Notes: generated by a model not told the origin, from the sequence alone. Positions 26,781 to 35,498 are shown, counted from the first letter of the stretch. The stretch is DNA of 64,000 nt from Bryobacteraceae bacterium (GCA_026129905.1 JAHCHE010000007.1:186001-250000); one strand, 5' to 3'. Numbers and translations are program-made.

Positions 26781-26859
26781 GGCGGTTCCTTCGCCGGATG
26801 ATAATGCAAGACTCGCCGCCGGGGCAAGCCCGCGCCGCGGAAAGGCATACAATTTCGTA

Positions 26860-28044
26860 ATGGTCCGCTGCGCCTGGCTTGTCTGCCTTGTCCCCGCGAC
26901 GCTGCTCGCTCAGGAGGGCGCCGGCGCGCGTTTCGAGCGGCTAATGACGGACCTGATGGTGGTCGACACGCACGTCGACACGCCGTGGTACGTCGTTGAT
27001 GAAGGCTACGACGTCGGGGTTCGCCACGATTACTACGAAGCGGACATTCCGCGGCTACGAGAAGGCCACGCCGGCGCGGTGTTCTTCGGGCTGATGGCCA
27101 CGCCCGAAAGCTACGCGCCTCACGCCTGGGTAGAGCGCACGCTCGACCTGATCGACTCCGTACATGAAATGGCCCGCCGCTATCCGGACGATCTAGAGGT
27201 CGCGCTGACCTCCGGCGACATTCGCCGCATCCGGTCGCAAGGCCGCGTTGCCGTCCTGCTCAGCGTAGAGGGCGGCCACCAGATCGACGACAATCTCCGC
27301 ATCCTGCGCAACTACTACCGGCTGGGCGTCCGCTACATGACGCTCACCCACTTCAAGACCAACAACTGGGCCGATTCTTCCACCGATGCGGTGGTTCATG
27401 GCGGGCTCTCGCCGTTTGGACGCGAGGTGGTGCGCGAGATGAACCGGCTGGGCATGATGGTGGACATTTCGCACGTCTCGCCCGGGACGTTCGACGACGC
27501 GATCGAGACCAGCCGCGCGCCGGTCATCGCTTCGCACTCTTCGGTACGGGCGCTTTGCGACACGCCGCGCAACATGACCGACGACGAGATTCGCAAGCTG
27601 GCGGCAAAGGGAGGCGTGATCTTCATCAACTTCAACGTCGCGTACCTGGATCAGAAAGCCTGGGACGCCTTCCGCTCGTTCCGCGACGAGCGGGACCGGG
27701 AGATCGCCGCGATGATGGCGGCGCGCAAAGACGATCCGCGGCGGTTCGAACTCAAGCGCGCGATTCAGCGGCGCTACCGCCAACGATTGCCGCCGGTGGA
27801 CTCCAAGACGGCGCTGCGGCACATCGACCACGTCGTGAGGCTTGCGGGCGCCGATCACGTGGGCATCGGGTCGGATTTCGACGGCATCTCCGGCATGGCG
27901 CCGGCGGGGCTGGAAGACGTCAGCAAGTACCCGGCGCTTGTTCGCGGCATGATCGAGATGGGGTATTCGGACGGCGACATTCGTAAGATTATGGGGGAGA
28001 ACCTGCTGCGCGTGATGAAGCAGGTAGAGGAGGCGGCGCAATGA
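26860..28044 (+). CDS. Membrane-dipeptidase-like metallopeptidase (M19)
   Basis: Zn-dependent dipeptidase of the renal-dipeptidase family, which often hydrolyses dipeptides including those with D-residues. A signal peptide (MVRCAWLVCLVPATLLAQ) indicates export. Metal ligands are seen in VVDTHVDTPW, LLSVEGGHQI, MVDISHVSPG and VIASHSSVRAL, and the catalytic-site Asp is in GIGSDFDGISGM. I take the ATG at 26860. A TACAAT hexamer ends eight bases before it with little room for a ribosome-binding site, so a leaderless message is possible. The stop overlaps the next gene by four bases, marking an operon. It is divergent from the Gfo/Idh/MocA gene across 79 bases. Confidence 0.92.
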   Translation: MVRCAWLVCLVPATLLAQEGAGARFERLMTDLMVVDTHVDTPWYVVDEGYDVGVRHDYYEADIPRLREGHAGAVFFGLMATPESYAPHAWVERTLDLIDSVHEMARRYPDDLEVALTSGDIRRIRSQGRVAVLLSVEGGHQIDDNLRILRNYYRLGVRYMTLTHFKTNNWADSSTDAVVHGGLSPFGREVVREMNRLGMMVDISHVSPGTFDDAIETSRAPVIASHSSVRALCDTPRNMTDDEIRKLAAKGGVIFINFNVAYLDQKAWDAFRSFRDERDREIAAMMAARKDDPRRFELKRAIQRRYRQRLPPVDSKTALRHIDHVVRLAGADHVGIGSDFDGISGMAPAGLEDVSKYPALVRGMIEMGYSDGDIRKIMGENLLRVMKQVEEAAQ

Positions 28045-29243
28045 GACGGAGAGAATTCCTTGGAGCGTTGGCCGCGCCGGCGTTCCCGCAAGCGAAGCCA
28101 CGCAAAAAGATCGCCGCGCTATCGACGACCTATCACGTCCGATCGCACAGCGACAATTTCATCACGCGTTTCCTGGAGGGCTACTGGATCAACGAGAAGT
28201 ACTATCCGCCGCCGTGCGACATCGTCTCGCTCTACGTCGAGCAGACGCACGCCGCGGATATCAGCCGGAGGCTCTCGATGGCCTACGGCTTGCCGATCGT
28301 CGGTTCCATCCGGGAAGCGCTGACGCTCGGTACGGGCAAACTTGCGGTTGACGGCGTGCTGCTGATCGCCGAGCACGGCAACTACCCGAACAACGAGAAG
28401 AACCAGAAGCTCTACCCGCGACACGAATTCTTCCGCCAGGTGGTGGATGTGTTCCGCGCTTCCGGGCGTTCCGCGCCGGTCTTCGTTGACAAGCACCTCT
28501 CCTACGATTGGGAGAAAGCCAGGTGGATGTACGACCAGTCGCGGGAACTTGGCTTTCCGCTGATGGCCGGGTCGTCTGTCTCGGTCACGTTTCGGCGTCC
28601 CGAGCTGGATTTCGCGCTGGGGACCGAGTTCGAGGAAGGGCTCGCCGTGGCCGGCGGGTGGGCCGAGGACGGTGGTCTGTTCCACATCGTCGAGACGCTC
28701 CAGTGCTTTGTCGAGCGGCGGCGCGGCGGCGAGACGGGCATCCGGGCGGTGGAACTCCTCCAGGGCGACGCGGTGTGGAAAGCGGCTGACCGGGGGCGTT
28801 GGTCGCGGGAACTGCTCTCGGCGGCGGCGGCGCGGGGCCGTAAGGTGACGCCGGGGCGGCCGGAAGATCTCGTGAAGCGGCCTGTCGCCTGCCTCCTGGA
28901 ATACAACGATGGCTTCAAGGCGGCGGCGCTCGCCCTCGGCGGCATGGCGGCCGAATATCTCGCGGCATTTCGGGTGAAAGGGCGCGCGGAGATCGCCTCG
29001 ACGCTTTGCTACATACCGACGGAAAACTCGAACAACTTCAGCCCGCTGGTGGATTCCATCGCGCGCTGCTTCCTCACCGGCGGGCGCGACTATCCGGTGG
29101 AGCGCACGCTGCTCACCACCGGCGCGGTCGCGTTTCTGATGGAGTCCGGGTACCGCGGCGGCAAGCGAGTTGAAACGCCCATGCTCGACATCGCTTACCA
29201 GGCGCCGGAGCAATCCTACTTTGCGCGGGGAGAGGGGTCGTAG
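28041..29243 (+). CDS. Conserved protein of unknown function with Tat-like leader
   Basis: A 400-residue protein beginning MRRREFLGALAAPAFPQAKPRKK, a short twin-arginine-like leader. The body has recognisable recurring phrases from uncharacterised proteins of planctomycetes, verrucomicrobia and acidobacteria: IAALSTTYHVRSHSDNFI, FLEGYWINEKYYPPPCDIVSLYVEQ, VDGVLLIAEHGNYPNNEKNQ, VFVDKHLSYDWEKARWMYD and LGFPLMAGSSVSVTFRRPEL. The opening strand-turn arrangement could be a Rossmann-like fold related to Gfo/Idh/MocA proteins, but the glycine motif is missing. It overlaps the dipeptidase by four bases and the SMP-30 gene starts four bases after it, so all three are co-expressed. No function can be assigned. 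Confidence 0.85.
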   Translation: MRRREFLGALAAPAFPQAKPRKKIAALSTTYHVRSHSDNFITRFLEGYWINEKYYPPPCDIVSLYVEQTHAADISRRLSMAYGLPIVGSIREALTLGTGKLAVDGVLLIAEHGNYPNNEKNQKLYPRHEFFRQVVDVFRASGRSAPVFVDKHLSYDWEKARWMYDQSRELGFPLMAGSSVSVTFRRPELDFALGTEFEEGLAVAGGWAEDGGLFHIVETLQCFVERRRGGETGIRAVELLQGDAVWKAADRGRWSRELLSAAAARGRKVTPGRPEDLVKRPVACLLEYNDGFKAAALALGGMAAEYLAAFRVKGRAEIASTLCYIPTENSNNFSPLVDSIARCFLTGGRDYPVERTLLTTGAVAFLMESGYRGGKRVETPMLDIAYQAPEQSYFARGEGS

Positions 29244-29247
29244 GGAA

Positions 29248-30039
29248 ATGGAGAAAGTCGCCAGCGGTTTTCAGTTCACCGAAGGGCCGGTCTTCAGCCG
29301 GATCGGGTTCCTCCTGTTCAGCGACATTCCCGCCAACCGGATCATGAAGTACGAGGACGGGACGACCTCCGTCTTCCGCGAGAACTCGGGCGGCGCGAAC
29401 GGCCTGACGTTCGACCACCAGGGGCGGCTGCTGGCGTGCGAAGGAAGGGCCGGCCGCGTCACGCGGACCGAGAAGAACGGCGCCATCACCGTCCTGGCCG
29501 ACCGCTATGACGGCAAGCTGTTGCAGGCGCCGAACGACCTGGTCTACTCGATCGACGGCAGCGTCTACTTCACCGATCTCGCTCCGCGCAACGCGGCGCC
29601 CGATCCGGCAAAGACCGGCATTTCCGCCGTGTACCTGATCACCCGTAAAGGCGAGCTGCGCGTGGCGGCGCGCGAGGCGACGCGGCCGAATGGCGTCGCG
29701 CTGGGGCCCAAACAATTGACGCTGTACGTCGCCGACAGCGCGGAGAACAACCTTCGGGTCTACGACGTCGCGGGCGACGGCTCGCTATCGAACGGCCGGG
29801 TAGTCGCCGAATGCGAACGCCCGGACGGTTTGAAGACGGACGAAGCCGGCAACCTTTACGTCGCAGGCGCGGCCGGCATTTCTGTGTTCAGCGCCGAGGG
29901 GAAGCTGTTGGAAACGATCGCCGTGCCCGAGCCGCCCAGCAATTGCAATTGGGGGCCGGGGTTCCGGGGACTCTACATCACTGCCCGGACGTCGGTCTAC
30001 TTCGTAGCCGGCAAGGGTCCGGGGACGCGGACGTACTAG
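29248..30039 (+). CDS. SMP-30/gluconolactonase family protein
   Basis: Six-bladed beta-propeller lactonase family, whose members open sugar lactones using a single divalent metal. The metal-site residues are recognisable: Glu in FQFTEGPVF, Asn in APNDLVYSIDGSVYFTD, and Asp in ERPDGLKTDEAGNLYVA. Repeated blade motifs (GTTSVFRENSGGANGLTFDHQGRLLACE) fit. There is no signal peptide from the ATG at 29248, which is preceded by TAGGGAA. The longer frame to 29170 lies inside the previous gene. It is the last gene of the dipeptidase-unknown-lactonase operon and ends convergently against the MttB homologue. The lactone substrate is not known. A coupling with sugar dehydrogenation by the divergent Gfo-type enzyme is a reasonable idea. 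Confidence 0.88.
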   Translation: MEKVASGFQFTEGPVFSRIGFLLFSDIPANRIMKYEDGTTSVFRENSGGANGLTFDHQGRLLACEGRAGRVTRTEKNGAITVLADRYDGKLLQAPNDLVYSIDGSVYFTDLAPRNAAPDPAKTGISAVYLITRKGELRVAAREATRPNGVALGPKQLTLYVADSAENNLRVYDVAGDGSLSNGRVVAECERPDGLKTDEAGNLYVAGAAGISVFSAEGKLLETIAVPEPPSNCNWGPGFRGLYITARTSVYFVAGKGPGTRTY

Positions 30040-30057
30040 GCAAGGGCTTCGCACTTG

Positions 30058-30074
30058 ATATCCCTTCGGGATAT
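30058..30074. terminator. Hairpin between convergent genes
   Basis: ATATCCC (30058-30064) pairs with GGGATAT (30068-30074) around a TTC loop. It lies midway between the ends of the SMP-30 gene (plus) and the MttB homologue (minus). The position suits a bidirectional terminator, but there is no T-tract on either side. The three-base loop resembles the hairpins at 2999-3040 and 42257-42336. Confidence 0.3.
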
Positions 30075-30137
30075 GGAAGTCGAGGAAGTCAGAAGCCGGA
30101 ATTGCGCGCGCGTATGCGTGAAAGGGGACCGGGCGCG

Positions 30138-31598
30138 CTATTCCGGATGGTCTGGCAGAGCATCCATGCCATACCGGCTCGCTTCGCGCGCCATCCGGCG
30201 CGTCAGCTCCGCTTTGGCGCCGCTGTCAAGCTGCGACGGAATGTACCGGCCCACCAGCCGGGAGGCCTCGCGCCGCGCGCGCTGGTTCAGCGTGAGTCCG
30301 CCTTCCCGCAGCCATCGGGCGCGGTTCGACCGGTCGATCACCGGGCCGGGAAACCGGATCTCGGCGCGCAAGTGGCGGCGCGTATGATCGGCGATTAACA
30401 GGTTGCGCTCCTCGAACAATTCCTGGAAAATCGGCAGCGCCGGGAAGTCGTCTCGCGGAGTAATTCCGTCCAATAACCGGTACGTCATGCCGCAGATCTC
30501 GTGATCGACGACCAGTTTTTCGATGCTCTGGCAGCTTTCGAAATCGAGCATCCCGGGGCCCGAGACGCTGTTGATGCCCGACAGCGCCGCCAGAGTCGCG
30601 CCCGCCGAGGTCTCGAGGCCGGCCTGCGCGTCGAGCTGCTTGGCGTCGCTCAACGCGATATAGCCCTGCGTCGGCAGCCCTAGCCGTTTTCCGATTTCGC
30701 TATTGGCGCAATTGAGCATCATGGTTTCCAGCGCGCCCATCGGCGTCGTTTCGCGCCGCACGTCGAAGATCGCCGGCGAGCCGCCGTAGAGCATCGGACT
30801 GCCGGGACGCGTGAGCTGGCCCAAAACCGCGCCGCTAAGATTCTCCGCCGTCTGTTGTATCAAGCTTCCCGTCAGCGTCACCGGCGCCATGAAGCCGGCC
30901 AGCGGCATCGAGATCAGCTCGACCGGAATGCCGTGCATGGCGCAGTCGATCAGGTTTTGGCTGGTGACATCGCTCCACTTGACCGGCGCGGTGGGACAGC
31001 AGGAAAAGATCGTGAGCGGCTTTTGTTGTAAAGCCTGCGCCGAGCCCCGGACGGCGACCTGAAGGTCCTTCATGACCTCGAACGCCTCGATGGTGAAGGC
31101 GCCCGTCACCACGGGCTTCTCGCAGTAGAGCAGGCTCAGGTAGAGCCGATAGCTGTCGGAGATCTCCGCCGGAACGTCGGCCGGGATGAGGGCGGTGCTC
31201 TGCGCGGCAATATGCGGCAGCCCCGCGACCACCTTGACGTAGCGGACGTAGTCTTCCGTCGCCGGCAGCCGCATATTGCCCGTTTCGGGATCAAGAATGT
31301 TGATGGCCGCCGAGCCGGGCGTGAAGTAGACGTTGTCGCCGCCGAAATCGTGGGTCTCGTTCCCAAGGACGTCGAACAGCTTGAACGAACACGGCGCGGC
31401 CGCGAGCGCCTTGTCAATGATGGCGCCGGTGAGGTACGCCCGCCGGTTGGGTTCATCGACGCGGGCGCCGTGATCGGCTAACAGCCGCAACGCCCATGCG
31501 TTGTGGATCTCTACGCCGAGCGTGGCGAGAACGGCGCGCGCTTCGGCGACAATCCGGTCGATCAGCTCGTCTTCGAGCAGCCTGAGAGTCGGTCTCAT
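30138..31598 (-). CDS. Trimethylamine methyltransferase (MttB) family protein, non-pyrrolysine type
   Basis: TIM-barrel methyltransferase homologous to MttB. Methanogen MttB contains pyrrolysine encoded by an in-frame UAG, whereas this 486-residue frame has no internal stop, so it belongs to the larger non-pyrrolysine group that includes glycine-betaine methyltransferase MtgB. Such enzymes move a methyl group from a quaternary amine to a corrinoid protein. Recognisable parts are LGVEIHNAWALRLLADHGARVD, VYFTPGSAAINILDPETG, KPLTIFSCCPTAPVKWSD, GIPVELISMPLAGFMAPVTLTG and the late ETSAGATLAALSGINSVSGPGMLDF. No corrinoid protein or reactivase gene is adjacent. Instead an aminotransferase gene lies 57 bases upstream and probably shares the operon. 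The methylated substrate is unknown. Confidence 0.88.
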   Translation of the reverse strand: MRPTLRLLEDELIDRIVAEARAVLATLGVEIHNAWALRLLADHGARVDEPNRRAYLTGAIIDKALAAAPCSFKLFDVLGNETHDFGGDNVYFTPGSAAINILDPETGNMRLPATEDYVRYVKVVAGLPHIAAQSTALIPADVPAEISDSYRLYLSLLYCEKPVVTGAFTIEAFEVMKDLQVAVRGSAQALQQKPLTIFSCCPTAPVKWSDVTSQNLIDCAMHGIPVELISMPLAGFMAPVTLTGSLIQQTAENLSGAVLGQLTRPGSPMLYGGSPAIFDVRRETTPMGALETMMLNCANSEIGKRLGLPTQGYIALSDAKQLDAQAGLETSAGATLAALSGINSVSGPGMLDFESCQSIEKLVVDHEICGMTYRLLDGITPRDDFPALPIFQELFEERNLLIADHTRRHLRAEIRFPGPVIDRSNRARWLREGGLTLNQRARREASRLVGRYIPSQLDSGAKAELTRRMAREASRYGMDALPDHPE

Positions 31599-31655
31599 GG
31601 GACACTGCGATCATATCAGCCGGCGTCCTGGATTCTCGGCGGCGCCGCCCGCAAT

Positions 31656-33002
31656 TCAACGGGCGGAGGCCGGACGCGGCGCCAGCTTCCGCAGAACCCT
31701 TTCCACCGCCTCAAGAGTAAATGTCACGTCCTCCCGGGTATGCGCCACCGAGATGGAGCACTGCTTGGTGGCCAGCGGGAAGAAGTAGACGCCTTCCTCG
31801 ATCAGCGCGCGGCGCATCGCTTCGTCGAAAGCCGAGTCGTGATGCGCCGCCAGGTCGTGCCAGTCCACGGGCAGGTGATCCATGAAATAGACGCAGAAGG
31901 CCGACCCCTGGCGGGCGACGACCGCCTCGACGCCCGACCTGCGGAAAATGCCGCACAAGCCGTCTTCCATCTGGCGGCCGAGCGCCTCCACGTGGCGGTA
32001 GGCCTCTCCGCCGTTCATCTGCAACCGCTCGATGGTGGCGATTGCCGCCGCCGTCGGAACGGGGTGGGCGTTGTAGGTGCCGGCGAGCAGGACGCGCTTC
32101 GACGGCTCCGGATGAACGAAGTAGTCCATCAGATCCCGCCGTCCGCCGATGATCGCCATCGGGTAGCCGTTCGCGATGGCCTTCCCGTAGACGGCGAGGT
32201 CGGGACGGACTCCGGCGATGGCCGCGTACCCACCGAGGGAATGCCGGAACCCCGTTTTCACCTCGTCGAAAACCAGGATGAAGCCGTACCGGCCGGCCAG
32301 CGTGCGCAGCCCCTGAAGATAGTCCGGCAGCGGACGCACGACGCCGACGTTCTGAAGGATCGGCTCGGCGATCAGGCACGCAATCGGGTAACGTTGCGCG
32401 ACCCATTCCACGGACTCGAGGTCGTTGAAGTTGATGGGGTGGACGAGCCGCTGGTGCTCGGCGGGGATGCCCGCGCTGATGGGAACGAACGGGTATTCGC
32501 CGGGGGACACGCGCGGTCCCAGCCGTTCGAGCGGCGTCATCAGGTTGCACGCCACGTCGTTGTGCCAGCCGTTATAGCCGCCCTGCATCACGACGATGTG
32601 ATCGCGCCCGGTGGCGGCGCGCGCCACCCGGATGGCCTGATAGGTCGCTTCGCTGCCGGTGTTCAGCGCCTGGATGGAATCGACAAAGTCGCAGTTGGCG
32701 CAGACCAGTTCGGCCAGGCGTCCTTCGAGTTCCGTCGTGCCGGAACCGTAAAGGCTCAGGCCGTGATCCAGCACGCGCCGCACCGCGCCGGTGACGTACA
32801 GGTCGTTGTGCCCCAGAAAGTGGGGCGCGAAGGCGAAATGGTAATCGAGGAACCGGTTGCCGTCGGCGTCCCACAGGAACGCACCCTCGCCTTTCACAAA
32901 AGCGATCTCCGGCTGGATGGCGCGGTTCACCGAGACGACTCCGCCGGGGATGTAGCGGCGGTTGCGCTCGAAGATTTCGGCCGACTTGGGATAGGATTTC
33001 AC
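31656..33002 (-). CDS. Class III aminotransferase, glutamate-1-semialdehyde aminomutase-like
   Basis: PLP-dependent enzyme of the GSA-aminomutase/class III group. Motifs: SAEIFERNRRYIPGGVVSVNRAIQPEIAFVKGEGAFLWDADGNRFLDYH near the start, ALNTGSEATYQAIRVARAATGRDHIVVMQGGYNGWHND, ILVFDEVKTGFRHSLGGY with the PLP Asp, and AVYGKAIANGYPMAIIGG with the Schiff-base Lys. The frame is open to a TTG at 33071, but the family usually starts a few residues before SAEIF, so I prefer the GTG at 33002 behind CGAGAG. It is upstream of the MttB homologue on the same strand. True HemL would be expected among haem genes. Here it is more likely an amino-acid or amino-alcohol aminotransferase or mutase for the same substrate as the MttB protein. 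Confidence 0.88.
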   Translation of the reverse strand: MKSYPKSAEIFERNRRYIPGGVVSVNRAIQPEIAFVKGEGAFLWDADGNRFLDYHFAFAPHFLGHNDLYVTGAVRRVLDHGLSLYGSGTTELEGRLAELVCANCDFVDSIQALNTGSEATYQAIRVARAATGRDHIVVMQGGYNGWHNDVACNLMTPLERLGPRVSPGEYPFVPISAGIPAEHQRLVHPINFNDLESVEWVAQRYPIACLIAEPILQNVGVVRPLPDYLQGLRTLAGRYGFILVFDEVKTGFRHSLGGYAAIAGVRPDLAVYGKAIANGYPMAIIGGRRDLMDYFVHPEPSKRVLLAGTYNAHPVPTAAAIATIERLQMNGGEAYRHVEALGRQMEDGLCGIFRRSGVEAVVARQGSAFCVYFMDHLPVDWHDLAAHHDSAFDEAMRRALIEEGVYFFPLATKQCSISVAHTREDVTFTLEAVERVLRKLAPRPASAR

Positions 33003-33374
33003 GACGTTCTCTCGCGGATTGGCGGCAGGTAGCCGGTTACCAGTTGAGCGAAGCCGCAGCCGGTTTGTCAATGGGAGAGAGGCGTAGCCGGGCCACCAAA
33101 AGCGCCGCCGATTGCGCGCCTGGCGGAAACACCGGGATAGAATATCAGCATCATGGTCGTCCCCCGGGCGGGGAACTCGTGACGGTCGGTTCGAGCCCGG
33201 GTCCCCTCGCGATCGCCAAGCCCGCTTGACGCACCGTCACGCGTGCTGTGCTTCTCCTCTTCTAGTCATGGGCGCTCAACGTGCCCCTCCCATTTGGCAA
33301 AGTTAACCGCGCACTAAGGCGAAGAGGTCAGCGTCATTGCGCGACCGCGCGATGACCAGTATCAGCTCGTCGAA
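33003..33374. other. Intergenic stretch without a convincing gene
   Basis: About 370 bases separate the aminotransferase start from the transposase relic. I see no gene. A TAGAAT hexamer at about 33137-33142 resembles a -10 element for the plus strand but is followed by only a nine-codon frame. The string GGTTCGAGCC at 33188-33197 looks like a tRNA T-loop, but the surrounding sequence does not fold into a tRNA. The region may be the scar of a past insertion. Confidence 0.4.
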
Positions 33375-33587
33375 TCACGCGATACGTATGCCACCCTCTT
33401 GTATGCCGTGTTTCAGCCTCGGCTCGTAGGCGATGCGCTCCTCGTCGCAGGTCACGTTCTCATCGGCCATCTCCCGGATCAATCGGCGGAGAGCTTCGGG
33501 TAGCCAGCGTCTTTCCCGTGGGCTTGGACTTCCAGAGCCAAAGGCGGAACCTTTGCGGCGCCAACCTAACTCTGTAAGCCGAATCAT
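33375..33587 (-). pseudogene. Decayed integrase-type transposase fragment
   Basis: The 70-codon frame ends in RRLIREMADENVTCDEERIAYEPRLKHGIQE. This closely follows the segment just before the catalytic core of rve-type transposases common in acidobacteria, in which ENxTWGEERIAxEL-x-LKLGI is usual. Between about 33520 and 33550 another frame reads FRLWLWKSKPTGK, which is the expected preceding segment. The gene therefore carries two compensating frameshifts as well as substitutions at the usual Trp-Gly. The catalytic DDE domain and both ends are missing. This is a relic of an IS3/IS481-like element, not a working gene. Confidence 0.65.
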
Positions 33588-33611
33588 AATTCGTGCCGGC
33601 CTAAACCGGAC

Positions 33612-35372
33612 CTAGAACTCCATGCGACGTATCATACCAACGCTTGCGGGACTAAGAACCCCCGGAGGTGCGTACTCCAGGGACACCGACAGGGCCTTCA
33701 ACGGTCCACATCGTAGCTCGATGCTCGTCGCGGCGCTTCCGGTCACTTCCACCGATTCTGGTCCCGGCAGGTCGAACAGCACGCTCTTGCCGTCCACCAT
33801 TACCTTCAGCAGCGCTCCTTTGGGCGTGCATTCCAGCGACTGGGTCGTGCCCCGCGCCCGCTTCAACGATTCGCCGGTACGCGTCGCGAACTGCCCTTTC
33901 GAGCGCGCGGCTGCCAAGTCCAGAACGCGGGCCAGTTCATCGATGTCCGCCTTCTGCGACGCGTACCGCCTCGCGTTCGTGGCGTGCTGTTGCGCTTCGG
34001 CCAGGTTCCCGGCGTTCAGGTGAAATCGCGCCGCAGTCTGCCCGATGTGCAGCGCGGTCTGATCGGCCTGCGTCATGTCGATCGCCCCTCGCGCCCAATC
34101 GCGAGCTTTGATTATCAGCCCGGCGGCTTCATCGTAGCGGCCTGAATCGACATAGGCCATCGCAATGCCGCAGAAGCCATTCAGCGCCGCGCTGGTCACT
34201 TCCGAGCCCTGCGGAACTTGCTCAAACGCGGCCAGCGCGGCGGTGTAGTCCTTGCCGTTCAGGTACGCGTAGCCGAGCTTCGAGCGCGCTTCCAGATAGT
34301 CCGGCCGCAGCCGCACTGCCGTCGATAATGCCGAGATCACTTTCTCAGGCGGCAGTTTCGCCTCGCGCGCGAACATCGCAAACTCGTAGAAAAGTTCCGC
34401 AGTCATAGCGTCATGCTCCGGGCCGCCGCTGTCCTGAACTTCCGGCAGCTCGAATACCTTCGTAATCGTGGCGACCGTCTGCGTGCCGGCCAGCCGCGCC
34501 AGGTGTAAGTAGATCGCGGCCAGCGCGGCGGCTCGTTTCCTTCCGGCCGACCGGATCTCATCGAGCGCCGAATGATCGCGATCCACCGCCGCGAATGCAC
34601 GCTTCGCAAGATCTTCCTTGCCCATGACCGCATACAAGTCGGCGATGACCAGACTGCGCTCGAAGGGCGATACCGGCACGTTCTCCACGTTCGCCGCCGC
34701 GGCCTGGCCGAACCGGTGCGGAAATACCTTCAGGCGCTTCGGGCGGTCCCGCCAGTACGCTGCCAGGTCGCCGGCGATCTGCTCCAGCCCGCGCGCATAG
34801 ATAGACTGCATCGCGTCGGGCGTGGGCTGGCCGCGTCCGGCAGCAGCCAGCATCTCGTCAAAACGCGGGCTGTACTCGGGAGCCAGGTACAGCATATGAG
34901 TGAGCGCCCAGCTCTGGGCGTAGAACCGCCCGGCTATGCTCGGGGCAAACCGCAAGTACTCTTCCGGGCCGATCAACGCCAGCGTCTCAACCGACACCGG
35001 CGCGCCTCCCAAAAGAGTTCTGAGCCGATGCTCCACCGGGTCGCCGACGACCGTGCCCTCCGCCGATCCCCGCACGGTCGAGAACAGTTCGGCGATGCCT
35101 TCGCCGAGCCACGCCGCCGGCCGCAGGCCGCCCCGTGTCACCAACAGGTGGACGTATTCGTGGGCCAGCCCGTGGTCCGGAATCGACGGGCCGAAGGCAA
35201 TCCAATCACGGCTGCCGTTGAATTCGTAATGACCATACTCCCAATCCGTTACCTGGTACTGCCTGAACTGGCTGGCGTTCGCGAACTGTACGACGCGCGT
35301 GGGTAACATCCGCGTCTGGCGAAACGACGGCACTGTCTGAAAGAAGTCGTACAGCTTCTCGAAATGCTGCAC
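33612..35372 (-). CDS. Peptidase-MA-like metallopeptidase with TPR repeats, interrupted near its N terminus
   Basis: Gluzincin-type metalloprotease homologue. The zinc motif is GLAHEYVHLL (HExxH) followed about 20 residues later by WLGEGIAELF with the third ligand Glu. The second half has tetratricopeptide-like helices (AVRLRPDYLEARSKLGYAYLNGKDYTAALAAFEQ and similar). The frame starts at a GTG at 35372, but upstream sequence in the same frame encodes a normal secretion signal from an ATG at 35498 (MRPFVLGLVVCLPLPGQ) and VSPHFE-stop-YTNGSLTEGRRAV. A single TAA at 35409-35411 breaks an otherwise continuous family N terminus. Unless the stop is a sequence error or is read through, the product lacks its signal and is probably non-functional. 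Confidence 0.75.
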   Translation of the reverse strand: MQHFEKLYDFFQTVPSFRQTRMLPTRVVQFANASQFRQYQVTDWEYGHYEFNGSRDWIAFGPSIPDHGLAHEYVHLLVTRGGLRPAAWLGEGIAELFSTVRGSAEGTVVGDPVEHRLRTLLGGAPVSVETLALIGPEEYLRFAPSIAGRFYAQSWALTHMLYLAPEYSPRFDEMLAAAGRGQPTPDAMQSIYARGLEQIAGDLAAYWRDRPKRLKVFPHRFGQAAAANVENVPVSPFERSLVIADLYAVMGKEDLAKRAFAAVDRDHSALDEIRSAGRKRAAALAAIYLHLARLAGTQTVATITKVFELPEVQDSGGPEHDAMTAELFYEFAMFAREAKLPPEKVISALSTAVRLRPDYLEARSKLGYAYLNGKDYTAALAAFEQVPQGSEVTSAALNGFCGIAMAYVDSGRYDEAAGLIIKARDWARGAIDMTQADQTALHIGQTAARFHLNAGNLAEAQQHATNARRYASQKADIDELARVLDLAAARSKGQFATRTGESLKRARGTTQSLECTPKGALLKVMVDGKSVLFDLPGPESVEVTGSAATSIELRCGPLKALSVSLEYAPPGVLSPASVGMIRRMEF

Positions 35373-35408
35373 GGCACGCCGGCCCTCTGTCAGCGAGCCG
35401 TTTGTGTA

Positions 35409-35498
35409 TTACTCAAAGTGTGGCGAGACCAGCAGGTTCCATTGATCCTGCCCAGGCAAGGGGAGGCAAACGACCAACCCAAGAACGAACGGACGCAT
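35409..35498 (-). other. Signal-peptide exon-like segment cut off by an in-frame TAA
   Basis: Codons from the ATG at 35498 give MRPFVLGLVVCLPLPGQDQ and then WNLLVSPHFE before the stop at 35409-35411. Reading resumes in the same frame with YTNGSLTEGRRAVQHFEKL. The family pattern expects a hydrophobic residue at the stop (HFE-x-YTN), so a TTA-to-TAA change is the simplest cause. Confidence 0.65.

Noticed and set aside
31212-33032. Plus-strand frames antisense to the MttB homologue and aminotransferase
   Set aside because: Both genes on the minus strand show complete family motifs. The plus frames have none.
33184-33220. Possible tRNA gene around GGTTCGAGCC
   Set aside because: The T-loop-like string is present, but the T-stem has a mismatch, no proper seven-base anticodon loop with T33 is found, and the acceptor strands do not pair.
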